Source: Microbacterium lemovicicum
GTDB taxonomy: Bacteria; Actinomycetota; Actinomycetes; Actinomycetales; Microbacteriaceae
Reading direction: 5' to 3'
Length of the DNA: 64,000 nt
Assembly (NCBI RefSeq): GCF_003991875.1
Contig: NZ_CP031423.1
Span: 3,491,648 to 3,555,647, forward strand
This document shows positions 18,601-26,012 of this stretch, piece by piece (the stretch's first letter is position 1; every line of letters starts with the position of its first letter). The notes beneath the pieces are model-generated. The model was not told where the DNA came from and did no database searches. It worked only from the letters and a program-made list of their open reading frames with translations. Position numbers and translations under genes: made by a program.

Positions 18601-18724
18601 CGGGTAACTCCTTGCGCTGGTGATCGTGAGGCGGGGGCAGACGCCGGGTGCGGCATCCGCTCGTCGGAATGCGGGAGGAGGCGAGACCCGGCATCGCCGG
18701 ACCGCGCCTCCCCCGCGCGTCGAC

Positions 18725-19561
18725 CTACTTCTGGATGAACGCGAGCAGGTCGGGGTTGATGACGTCGGCGTGAGTGGTGAGCATGCCGTGCGGGAAGCCC
18801 TCGTAGATCTTGAGCTCCGAGTTCTGCAGCAGCTCGTGCTGCTTCAGAGAAGCGTCCTTGTAGGGCACGACCTGATCGTCGTCGCCCTGCGTGACGAGCA
18901 CCGGCACCGTGATGGCCTTGAGGTCCTCGGTCTGGTCGGTCTCCGAGAACGCCTTGATGCCCTCGTAGTGGGCCAGCGCGCTGCCGGTCATGCCCTGGCG
19001 CCACCAGTTGGCGATGACCGGGGCCGACACGTCGGCACCGGTCCGGTTGAATCCGTAGAACGGTCCGGAGGCCACGGCCTGGTAGAACTCCGCGCGGTTG
19101 GCGGCGAGCGCGCTGCGGAACCCGTCGAAGACGGAGACCGGGGTGCCGTCGGGGTTCGCATCGGTCTGCACCATGAGCGGCGGCACGGACGAGACGAGCA
19201 CGGCCTTGGCGACGCGCCCCTGCGGTTCGCCGTACTTCGCGACGTAGCGGGCCACCTGGCCGCCGCCGGTGGAGTGACCGATGTGCACCGCATTGCGCAG
19301 GTCGAGGTGCTCGACGACGGCGCTGGCATCACTGGCGTAGTGGTCCATGTCGTGACCGGTGCCGATCTGCGACGAGCGGCCGTGGCCGCGGCGGTCGCTG
19401 GCGACGACGCGGTAGCCCTTGCTCAGGAAGAAGAGCATCTGCGCGTCCCAGTCGTCCGAGGACAGGGGCCAGCCGTGGTGGAACATGATGGGCTGCGCAT
19501 CGCGGGGCCCCCAGTCCTTGTAGTAGATCTCTGCGCCGTCTTCTGTGGTGATGAATGACAT
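18725..19561 (-). CDS. Alpha/beta hydrolase, non-haem chloroperoxidase/perhydrolase-like
   Basis: The 278-residue protein has the nucleophile elbow GHSTGG (S97), an acid residue in TQGDDDQVVP (about 227-229) and the catalytic His in GFPHGM (H258). The sequence HHGWPLSSDDWDAQMLFF and SDRRGHGRSSQ are characteristic of cofactor-free bacterial haloperoxidases, which are perhydrolases in vitro and have unclear natural roles. The ATG at 19561 is preceded by GGAGGTCGATC. It lies close to a DyP peroxidase gene, so both may serve oxidative chemistry, which is an inference. Confidence 0.9.
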   Translation of the reverse strand: MSFITTEDGAEIYYKDWGPRDAQPIMFHHGWPLSSDDWDAQMLFFLSKGYRVVASDRRGHGRSSQIGTGHDMDHYASDASAVVEHLDLRNAVHIGHSTGGGQVARYVAKYGEPQGRVAKAVLVSSVPPLMVQTDANPDGTPVSVFDGFRSALAANRAEFYQAVASGPFYGFNRTGADVSAPVIANWWRQGMTGSALAHYEGIKAFSETDQTEDLKAITVPVLVTQGDDDQVVPYKDASLKQHELLQNSELKIYEGFPHGMLTTHADVINPDLLAFIQK

Positions 19562-19753
19562 GATCGACCTCCGCGTGCGTGTAGGACCAAGCCGGAGCCT
19601 GGGACGGGGTGTGGTGATTTCGCCACGGGATGCCGGGCGAGTGCGTCCACGGTAACGCCGGCGATTCCCGCCCCGCGAGGGCCTCAGCGGTACTTCCGAC
19701 AAGTGTCTGAGGGCGCGGGTCGGCGCGACGCATCCGTGGATACGATCGGTCGT

Positions 19754-20146
19754 ATGAGCTCCTGGGAGACCGTCCGTCCGTACTTCGCGCGCGGCGCGCT
19801 GGCGCACATCGCGACGCTGCTGCCCGATGGCGCCCCGCACTCCGTGCCGGTGTGGATCGGCGTCGAGGGCGACCGGCTGGCGGTGTTCATGGTCGAGGAC
19901 TCGCGGAAGGACCGCAACCTGCAGCGGGATCCGCGTGTGGCGCTGTCCACGACGCGTCCCGACCAGCCGCTCGACATGGCGACCGTGCGCGGTCGCGTCG
20001 TCGAGCGCATCACCGGCGAGGCGGCGATGGAGGTCGTCGACCGTATCGCCCGGCTCTACACGGGCGCGGACTACGACGTCCGCTCCGGCATGGCGGTCTT
20101 CTTCATCGAGCCCGAGAGGGCCTGGTCGCAGGACTACTCGGGCTGA
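19754..20146 (+). CDS. PPOX-class (split-barrel FMN/F420-binding) protein
   Basis: The 130-residue protein has the split-barrel pattern of the pyridoxamine 5'-phosphate oxidase-like superfamily: LAHIATLLPDGAPHSVPVWIG, FMVEDSRKDRNLQRDPRVAL, and a C-terminal VFFIEPERAW. Actinobacterial members of this size often bind F420 or FMN and reduce diverse substrates; the cofactor cannot be told here. TACGAT lies seven bases before ATG 19754, matching the leaderless pattern, so I rejected the longer frame beginning at 19703. Confidence 0.78.
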   Translation: MSSWETVRPYFARGALAHIATLLPDGAPHSVPVWIGVEGDRLAVFMVEDSRKDRNLQRDPRVALSTTRPDQPLDMATVRGRVVERITGEAAMEVVDRIARLYTGADYDVRSGMAVFFIEPERAWSQDYSG

Positions 20147-20175
20147 CCGCGACGCAATCCCGTCCGCGCGGCGCC

Positions 20176-20901
20176 TCAGACGCTAGGCAGTGCGGCGTGG
20201 GCGACGACGACGTCGCCCGTTCCGCGCAGCTCCATGCGCACCGTGTCCTCCCGCATCACGCCGGCGTTCATCCGGCACACGATGGGCACGTCCGAGCCGA
20301 GCACTTCGCCGGCGGAGAACTCCTCACCGTTCGACCCGACGAAGACGAGCTCGTACGTCGCGCCCACGGTGAGACCCGTGGCCTCGAGGTACGCCTCCGT
20401 GCCCCAGGTGTGAGCGACGAGCTGCGCGTGCACGTCGGCTGCACCCTCGTCCTCCACGACGGAGATCTGTTCGACGGCGCCGAGCGTCCCTGGCGGACCG
20501 GATGGTGGAGACGGGGCGAACAGCCCCGCACTGTTGACACCGATGACGAGGCCCAGCACGAGGCACGCGGCCGCCGAAAGCGGGGCCAGCCACCGGCGCC
20601 GTCGACGCGCTCCCTCTGCGGTGACCGCCTGCGAGGGCGACGGCGACAGGGCTGTGAGGTCGTCCCTCTGGATGGACGCCGCGATCCGGTCGGCGAGGTC
20701 GTCGGTTCCCCGAGGAGCCACCCACGTCAGGTCGCCCTGACGCAGTCTGCCTGAGATCCCCTGGAGCGCGACGTACTCCTCCGCGCGTCGCGTATCGCTG
20801 CGGCGCAGGTCATCGAACTCCGCCGCCTCGGAAGAGGTCAGTTCTCCGGCGAGGGCGGCGGCGGCCAGCTCGGCCCATCTGTCATCGGGAGTGCGCATCA
20901 T
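20176..20901 (-). CDS. RskA-type anti-sigma factor
   Basis: The 241-residue protein has a short cytoplasmic N-terminus that would bind the sigma factor (WAELAAAALAGELTSSEAAEF), one membrane segment (LAPLSAAACLVLGLVIGVNS) and a periplasmic RskA C-terminal domain (TYELVFVGSNGEEFSAGEV). The zinc-binding HxxxCxxC of ZAS anti-sigma factors is absent. Its start (20898, 20901 or 20907) lies inside the end of the upstream sigma gene, so the two are translationally coupled. It should hold the sigma factor at the membrane until cleaved. Confidence 0.85.
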   Translation of the reverse strand: MMRTPDDRWAELAAAALAGELTSSEAAEFDDLRRSDTRRAEEYVALQGISGRLRQGDLTWVAPRGTDDLADRIAASIQRDDLTALSPSPSQAVTAEGARRRRRWLAPLSAAACLVLGLVIGVNSAGLFAPSPPSGPPGTLGAVEQISVVEDEGAADVHAQLVAHTWGTEAYLEATGLTVGATYELVFVGSNGEEFSAGEVLGSDVPIVCRMNAGVMREDTVRMELRGTGDVVVAHAALPSV

Positions 20902-21409
20902 GCTCATCCATCTCTTCGAGGTGCGTCCTGAGTGCGCGCAGCGCATGGAAGGTCCGGGTGCGCCACGTGGCGACGGGAACGCCTGTGGCCTCCGACAGTT
21001 CCCGGTAGCTGCGGCCGTGAAGATGCACGGCGACCACGGCCGTACGGTGCGACTCGCTCAGCACGGACAATGCCTCCAGCATCCGGAGACGCTCGAGCGG
21101 ATCGATGGCCTCTGTCGCGCGGCTCTCGAGCTCGGCGTCGTCGCCGATGATCGGCAACCGCGCCCGGGCGCGGACGGCGTCGACGATGACGTTGCGGGCG
21201 ATGGAGAACAGCCACGTGCGCTCCGACGCGGACCGCGGATCGTATCGTGTGCGTGCCCGCCATGCGCGCAGGAAGGTCTCCTGCACGCAGTCTTCGGCGA
21301 GCGGCCGGTCACGGAGCGCGTTGACCGCGTACCCCAGGAGAGCGCCGCCGTGATCCTGGAAGGCACGATGCACGTCGAAGATGTCGTCGCGTCGAGAAGG
21401 GGCATCCAT
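20882..21409 (-). CDS. ECF sigma factor (SigK-like)
   Basis: The 175-residue protein has sigma region 2 (NALRDRPLAEDCVQETFLRAW, SERTWLFSIARNVIVD) and region 4 (LSESHRTAVVAVHLHGRSY, PVATWRTRTFHALRAL). It would direct RNA polymerase to GAAC-type promoters. ATG 21409 is preceded by GGGGAGGTG. The neighbouring RskA-type anti-sigma gene and the divergent surface-protein gene recall the SigK-RskA module known in mycobacteria. A GAAC-N17-CGTA promoter precedes the gene, so it is probably autoregulated. Confidence 0.9.
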   Translation of the reverse strand: MDAPSRRDDIFDVHRAFQDHGGALLGYAVNALRDRPLAEDCVQETFLRAWRARTRYDPRSASERTWLFSIARNVIVDAVRARARLPIIGDDAELESRATEAIDPLERLRMLEALSVLSESHRTAVVAVHLHGRSYRELSEATGVPVATWRTRTFHALRALRTHLEEMDEHDAHSR

Positions 21410-21511
21410 ATGCACCTCCCCGCCTCCCGCGGCGGGATCCACCGTCCGTCCGGCCATCGGCCCGTCCCTTCGAGGCTAGCGGTCGCGGTACTGCCGGCCT
21501 TCGCCAGGGGA

Positions 21512-21536
21512 TACGTCCACAAAGCGCGGGACGTTC
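21512..21536 (-). promoter_or_regulatory. Candidate ECF promoter of the sigma gene
   Basis: On the minus strand TGAAC (GAAC at 21536-21533) is followed after exactly 17 bases by CGTA (21515-21512). This is the usual -35/-10 pattern of ECF promoters and has the same spacing and -10 box as the divergent promoter 27 bases away. Confidence 0.6.
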
Positions 21537-21562
21537 ATTTCGCGACGATTCCGGCAGCGGAT

Positions 21563-21587
21563 GAACATGCGGAGGGTGCGGGTCGTA
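21563..21587 (+). promoter_or_regulatory. Candidate ECF promoter of the CHRD-sortase unit
   Basis: GAAC (21563-21566) and CGTA (21584-21587) are separated by 17 bases, 48 bases before the CHRD start codon. Identity with the promoter facing the sigma gene suggests both are read by this sigma factor. Confidence 0.6.
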
Positions 21588-21634
21588 CACCCCCGACAAC
21601 CGGACCATGAGCGTCCCGATCGAGAGGCACGACG

Positions 21635-22345
21635 ATGACGAAGAAGACGTACACCCGCCCACTGACGATCGGAGCGCTCGCGGGCGTCGCCCTGCTGGCT
21701 GTGGGAGCGCCCGCCTACGCCGAGACCGAGGTCTCCGAGCCGTCGGAGTTCACGAGCGCGTTCACCGTGATGGCCACGCCCGACCAGGTCATCAACAACG
21801 ACGGCGTCGCCGCCCCCGGCGAGAGCGGCGCGACGGGCACCTTCACCTTCCGCATCAACTCCGATCTCGAGATCATCTGCTACGACATCCGCCTCGAGGG
21901 CGTGACCGGCGACTACCAGAGCCCCGCCAAGACCGCCACGCACATCCACGAGGCGGCTGTCGGCAAGCCCGGGCCGCCCCGGATCTCCTTCCCCAATCCG
22001 GCTCCCGCCGGCGACGGACCTCGTACGTCGTCCGGCTGCCTGCAGGGTCCGTTCACCACCGGGATCCTGGCGGAGGGCGTCGACACCGGCGAGGGCTTCA
22101 CCCTCGCCCAGATCGAGGCGAACCCCGCCGGGTTCACCGGCGACTCGCACACCGTCACCTCGCCCGCGGGGGTCGTTCGCGGGCAGCTGTCCGCCATCCC
22201 CGTCGGCGGTGTCGACACGGGAGCAGGCGGAGCCGCCGACGCGGGCATGAACCCGCTCGTCGTCTCGGCCGCCGTCGGCGGTGCGGGCCTGCTCGCCGCG
22301 AGTGCGGTGCTGGTGCACCGACGTCGCGCATCCGCAGGGCGATGA
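21635..22345 (+). CDS. Secreted CHRD-domain protein with C-terminal membrane anchor
   Basis: The 236-residue protein has a Sec signal (LTIGALAGVALLAVGAPAYA), a CHRD domain (about 38-190: FTVMATPDQVINNDGVAAPGE, THIHEAAVGKPGP, GDSHTVTSPAGVVRGQL) and a C-terminal hydrophobic segment ending in HRRRASAGR. Before that segment lies PVGGVDTGAGG, similar to the TG-x-GG signals seen in substrates of actinobacterial class F sortases; this is inferred. The stop overlaps the next start as ATGA. An ECF promoter lies upstream, so it is probably made when the sigma factor is released. Confidence 0.85.
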   Translation: MTKKTYTRPLTIGALAGVALLAVGAPAYAETEVSEPSEFTSAFTVMATPDQVINNDGVAAPGESGATGTFTFRINSDLEIICYDIRLEGVTGDYQSPAKTATHIHEAAVGKPGPPRISFPNPAPAGDGPRTSSGCLQGPFTTGILAEGVDTGEGFTLAQIEANPAGFTGDSHTVTSPAGVVRGQLSAIPVGGVDTGAGGAADAGMNPLVVSAAVGGAGLLAASAVLVHRRRASAGR

Positions 22346-23008
22346 CCTCGAGATCCCACACGACACAGCGGGGCGCCCGATCAAGGCGCCCCGCGCTGGT
22401 CGCGGGCCTGGTCGCCCAGGTGACGATGTCAGGGCTGGCCGGGTGCACCGCGTCCGGCAGCGCTCCCGCCGGCGCCGGTGGCCGGCGCGACCGCGTCCGC
22501 CCCTCCTGCTGAGTCGGCGACGCCGGCGGCTTCGCCGACGCCCTCCGTACGGGCGTCACCACCGCGGTCAGCCGAACCGTCGCGACTGGTCATTCCGGCA
22601 CTGGGGCTGGATGAGCCTCTCATCGAGCTGGGCATCGCCCCGGACGGCAGCATGGAGGTGCCCGTTGACTACGACGAGGTCGGCTGGTTCACCGGCGGCG
22701 GTCGCCCCGGCAGCACCGGTCCCACCGTGATCGCCGCGCACGTCGACTCACCCACCGGACCCGCGGTCTTCCGTCATCTCGCCGACGTCTCGACCGGTGA
22801 CGTGATCGAGGTCCACGATTCGCAGCAGCGTACGCACCTCTACCGCGTCACGGAGACGCAGGACTACGCGAAGGCACTCTTCCCCACCGCGCAGGTCTTC
22901 GGGGCGACGCCCCGCGATGAGCTGCGCGTCATCACCCGCGGCGGTGTGTTCGACCGCGGAACGGGGCATTACCTCGACAACCGGGTCGTCTTCGCCGAGC
23001 GCATCTGA
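22342..23008 (+). pseudogene. Class F sortase, frameshifted and with the catalytic Cys replaced by Arg
   Basis: From the ATG at 22342 a lipoprotein-like signal is read (RRPALVAGLVAQ, then SGLAGCTASGSAPAGAG), but this frame stops at 22512. The expected Pro/Ala/Ser linker and sortase barrel continue one base over, from a GTG at 22478 to 23008. The barrel has the class F pattern: RLVIPALGLDEPLIELGI, GSMEVPVDYDEVGWF, IAAHVDSPTGPAVF with the active-site His, and the C-terminal HYLDNRVVFA with the Arg. Where class F sortases have ITCGG it reads ITRGG: codon 22937-22939 is CGC, not TGC. Both lesions predict an inactive, unanchored product. A sequencing error could explain one but hardly both. Confidence 0.85.
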
Positions 23009-23051
23009 TCACCCGCACGAGCCGGATGCGAGTGCCCGGGCACGACCCGCC

Positions 23052-23642
23052 TCACTCCCCCGCCGGCCACCAGGCGGGGAGGAGCCCGCCGATGCGCGTC
23101 CCGGCTTCGCTCACCTCGGCGTCGTCCGACATCGTCCAGACCTCGATGACACCGACGAGCCCGCCCGCGATGTAGGCCGCCGCCTCGGCACGCTCGCGCG
23201 GATGCTCCGGCACGCCCTCGACCCCCTGCGTCGCGAAGACGGCGAGCGCGTCCTCGGCGCGCGCGCGCAGACGAGATTCGAGCGCCGCGCGGAAGGCTCC
23301 GCGCGAATCGGAGGTCAGCAGGGCCCGGTACACCGTCCGGTCGACGACGAGGTGCGCGAGCAGCTCCCGCAGGGAGGCGAGGTACCGGCCCGCCACGTGC
23401 GCCGGTGTCTCCTCGTCGACATGCACCTCGACCGTCGCGATCCGATCGAGCTCGGCGGTGAACTCCGCGATGGCGAACTGGCGGACGCCGGTCGCGTGGC
23501 CGTAGAAGGTGGTGCGGTGCACGCCGGACGCGCGGCACAGCATCGCCACCGAGATGTCGTCGAGGGAGTGCTCCGCCAGCAGCGACCGGAGCGACTCGCG
23601 GAGCGCCGTGCGGGTGCGTGTCGTGCGCGGGTCTTCACGCAT
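23052..23642 (-). CDS. TetR-family transcriptional regulator
   Basis: The 196-residue protein has an N-terminal TetR helix-turn-helix (TALRESLRSLLAEHSLDDIS, VAMLCRASGVHRTTFYGHAT) and a helical ligand-binding region. Its ATG lies inside the end of the upstream SDR gene (8-base overlap), so it is translated with it. The pair is probably controlled by the palindrome at 24468-24492. The ligand may be the SDR substrate, which is unknown. Confidence 0.88.
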   Translation of the reverse strand: MREDPRTTRTRTALRESLRSLLAEHSLDDISVAMLCRASGVHRTTFYGHATGVRQFAIAEFTAELDRIATVEVHVDEETPAHVAGRYLASLRELLAHLVVDRTVYRALLTSDSRGAFRAALESRLRARAEDALAVFATQGVEGVPEHPRERAEAAAYIAGGLVGVIEVWTMSDDAEVSEAGTRIGGLLPAWWPAGE

Positions 23643-24408
23643 GGCGCGGCCTTCCTGAAGACGAGTGGATGGAGTCGTAGTGCGAGAGCCCGGCCGTCTC
23701 TCCGCCGTCGGCGACGAACTCGGCGCCGGTGGAGAAGCTCGACTCGTCGGAGGCGAGGAAGAGGATCAGGTTGGACAGCTCGATCGCCTCGCCCATGCGG
23801 TGGAGTGCGACGTGGTTCTGCTCGCTCGGCAGCCCGTCGGTCATCGGCGTGCGGATCGCACCGGGGTGCACCGAGTTGACGCGGATGTTGTACTTGCCCA
23901 GGTCGAGCGCGGCGCTCTTGGACAGGCCGCGGACGCCGAACTTCGCCGCGTTGTAACCGGGGAGGGCCTCGTAGCCCTGCAGACCCGCCGTCGAGGACAC
24001 GTTGATGATGGAGCCCTTGCCGCTCTTCTTCAACGGCTCGATCGCGGCCTTCGTCCCGTAGAACACGCCGGTGAGGTTGATGGCGATGATGGTGTCCCAC
24101 GCCTCGAGGGTGTAGTCCTCGATCGAGGCGAAGTTCGCGATACCGGCGTTGTTGACGACGATGTCGAGTCCGCCGAATTCGTCGACGGCCGTCTGCACTG
24201 CGGCCTCCCACTGGGCGTAGTCGGTGACGTCGAGGTGGACGTATCGCGCGGCGTCGCCGAGTTCGGCGACCAGCGCCTCGCCTTCGGCGTCGAGCAGGTC
24301 GCCGATGACGACCTTCGCTCCTTCGTCGATGAGCAGCCGTGCGTGGGATGCTCCCATTCCGCGGGCTCCGCCGCTGATGAGGGCCACTTTGTTGCTGACG
24401 CGTGCCAT
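23635..24408 (-). CDS. SDR, 3alpha/20beta-hydroxysteroid dehydrogenase-like
   Basis: The 257-residue classical SDR has SGGARGMGASHARLL for NAD binding, VHLDVTD, NNAGIANF, catalytic Ser in NVSSTAG, and Tyr/Lys in YNAAKFGVRGL. The C-terminus has the SGLPSEQN/FVADGGETAG-type ending seen in hydroxysteroid and cyclopentanol dehydrogenases. I chose the ATG at 24408, preceded by GGAGAAAGG, over a GTG three codons upstream. It leads a two-gene unit with the TetR gene. Confidence 0.9.
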   Translation of the reverse strand: MARVSNKVALISGGARGMGASHARLLIDEGAKVVIGDLLDAEGEALVAELGDAARYVHLDVTDYAQWEAAVQTAVDEFGGLDIVVNNAGIANFASIEDYTLEAWDTIIAINLTGVFYGTKAAIEPLKKSGKGSIINVSSTAGLQGYEALPGYNAAKFGVRGLSKSAALDLGKYNIRVNSVHPGAIRTPMTDGLPSEQNHVALHRMGEAIELSNLILFLASDESSFSTGAEFVADGGETAGLSHYDSIHSSSGRPRHA

Positions 24409-24467
24409 GGTGTGCACCTTTCTCCTCGAGGAGTCCCGGATGCGATCCGGGGCCGTCGCTTCCTGGG

Positions 24468-24492
24468 CGACACCACTATTTTACAAGTGTCG
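24468..24492. promoter_or_regulatory. Candidate TetR operator
   Basis: A 25-bp imperfect palindrome with perfect CGACAC/GTGTCG ends and an A/T-rich centre (8 of 12 positions symmetric) lies 60 bases before the SDR-TetR unit. Its place and size fit a TetR site. Confidence 0.5.
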
Positions 24493-24568
24493 ATTAGCTG
24501 AGGGGCCGGTGGCCAAAGACGTCGAGCTGTTCAGACGAGACGCTGGACGGCCGCGCAGACCGCGGACG

Positions 24569-24997
24569 TCACCAGGGCATCAGCCGGTCGGGATCGCGCG
24601 TGCTGTCGTCGGGGATGTGGGGCAGCTGGTCGCCGCCGGCGCGGATGCACAGCCAGCGCAGCTCCGTCGGACTGTCGGGCGCCGCGCGCCACGTCCGCCA
24701 CACGCCCTGGCCGACGCGCACGACGGTCCCGGCCTCCACGTCCACGACCTCCTCATCGAGACCCATCTGGCCGCGTCCGTCGAGGAAGACGTACAGCTCC
24801 TCGATGTCCGCGTGCGTGTGCCAGTAGCCGGCGTCCTCACCGGGGAGGAGCGCGTTCGCCGTCATCCCGATGTACTGCATCGACAGCTCGTGGTCGACGA
24901 CCCGCCGTCCGTCGCGCGACCGCGCCGGAACGAAGCCGCCGAAGTGATCGCGCCAGGCATCCGGCGCGCCGATCCGAGTCACCTCGAAGTCCGTCAT
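24569..24997 (-). CDS. Cupin-domain protein
   Basis: The 142-residue protein has a single cupin fold: the first motif GYWHTHADIEELYVFLDGRG supplies His, His and Glu metal ligands, and the second motif is weaker. The C-terminal DSTRDPDRLMPW is a tail of unknown role. GAGGAGAAC precedes ATG 24997. TAGGTG upstream of the gene resembles the common -10 box. It could be a small isomerase or dioxygenase, or a non-enzymatic sensor. Confidence 0.8.
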   Translation of the reverse strand: MTDFEVTRIGAPDAWRDHFGGFVPARSRDGRRVVDHELSMQYIGMTANALLPGEDAGYWHTHADIEELYVFLDGRGQMGLDEEVVDVEAGTVVRVGQGVWRTWRAAPDSPTELRWLCIRAGGDQLPHIPDDSTRDPDRLMPW

Positions 24998-25019
24998 CAC
25001 GTTCTCCTCTCCTCGACAC

Positions 25020-25586
25020 CTAGCCTGCAGCGAGTCGCGGCGCATGGTGCCAGTCGCCGTCGCGCAGCTCGTACACGACCCGCGTGTGCCGGCGGTCCTC
25101 GGCTCCCTGCCAGAACTCGACCCTCACCGGCATGATCCTCCACAGAACCCACTCGCCCGGCTCGACACCCGCGCGGGCTGCGGCGGAGCGGGCAGCGAGA
25201 TCCGCGTCGCTCTCTTCGCGGGATGCCTCGCGGACCGGTCCCCGGAGGCGCACGGCGCGCATGATCGGCTGCCACCAGAAGGTCAGCGCCGCTGCCGGGT
25301 TCGCCGCGAGGTGGGATCCCTTGGCGGACGAGCGCGGACCGGCGACCGCCCAGCCCCTGCTGTCGGCATCCTTCAGGATGAGGGTTCGCGCATCGGGCAT
25401 GCCCGCAGCATCCACCGTCGACATCGTGGCGGCCAGCGGCTCCGGAACCCCTGCCCCGACGGCCTGCTCGATCCACGCCTGGAAGAGCTCGACCGGCTGG
25501 GTGGGCAGCGCCGTCGTGTCGAAGGGCGGCGGAGACCCCGTGAGCGAGGGCTGTTCTCTCAGCCACGTCGCGAAGGGTGAAGGCAC
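25020..25586 (-). CDS. Pyridoxamine 5'-phosphate oxidase family protein (PdxH-like)
   Basis: The 188-residue protein has the PNPOx split barrel: ATMSTVDAAGMPDARTLILKD, SSAKGSHLAANPAAALTFWW, RAVRLRGPVREASREESDAD and the C-terminal VEFWQGAEDRRHTRVVYELR, which matches the PdxH ending. It would oxidise pyridoxamine/pyridoxine phosphate to PLP with FMN. It is a little shorter than E. coli PdxH (218). GTG 25586 has CATGAT six bases before it and no well-placed ribosome site, so the start is probably leaderless. Confidence 0.82.
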   Translation of the reverse strand: MPSPFATWLREQPSLTGSPPPFDTTALPTQPVELFQAWIEQAVGAGVPEPLAATMSTVDAAGMPDARTLILKDADSRGWAVAGPRSSAKGSHLAANPAAALTFWWQPIMRAVRLRGPVREASREESDADLAARSAAARAGVEPGEWVLWRIMPVRVEFWQGAEDRRHTRVVYELRDGDWHHAPRLAAG

Positions 25587-25593
25587 CTCCCCA

Positions 25594-25944
25594 TCATGAC
25601 AGCGAGCGAAGCCGGCTGTCGGTCGCGGGGAACGCGACCGAGTAGGAGATCTGCGTCGCCGTCATGTCGCCCCAGTCGTCCTTCTTCACGCGAATCGTCG
25701 AGGGTGACACCTCCGCGATGCGCACGCGCAGCCAGGTCCCGTCGTCCAGCCGCAATTCGTACGGGTCGGCGAGATAGCCCAGACCGAGATCGTCGAGAGT
25801 CTCCTCAGCGAGCATCCAGTCCACGACCCCTGTCCGCCGCCGTCCCAGCAGGTCGATCACGATGAACCCGTCGTCGACGGGTTCCATCCACCCCACTCGT
25901 TCGCCATCACCAGAACGTCGGTGCTCGATCCACTCCGCTTCCAC
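25594..25944 (-). CDS. Hypothetical protein (116 residues)
   Basis: The frame encodes a soluble, acidic beta-rich-looking protein with VGWMEPVDDGFIVIDLLGRR, DPYELRLDDGTWLRVRIAEV and SYSVAFPATD. TAGCCT (25956-25951) lies exactly six bases before the GTG at 25944, a leaderless arrangement that supports this start. Its stop overlaps the likely -10 box of the pdxH-like gene. I do not recognise a family. Confidence 0.65.
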   Translation of the reverse strand: MEAEWIEHRRSGDGERVGWMEPVDDGFIVIDLLGRRRTGVVDWMLAEETLDDLGLGYLADPYELRLDDGTWLRVRIAEVSPSTIRVKKDDWGDMTATQISYSVAFPATDSRLRSLS

Positions 25945-26012
25945 GCGCCAAGGCTAACGACGATATCGAGTCGGTGTCATCGAAGACGGCGACGCTCATT
26001 CGGGTGCGACCT

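Noticed and set aside
22478..23008. Intact short sortase starting at GTG 22478
   Set aside because: It would lack a signal or membrane anchor, which sits in the adjacent frame directly upstream, and it lacks the catalytic Cys; annotated as a pseudogene instead.
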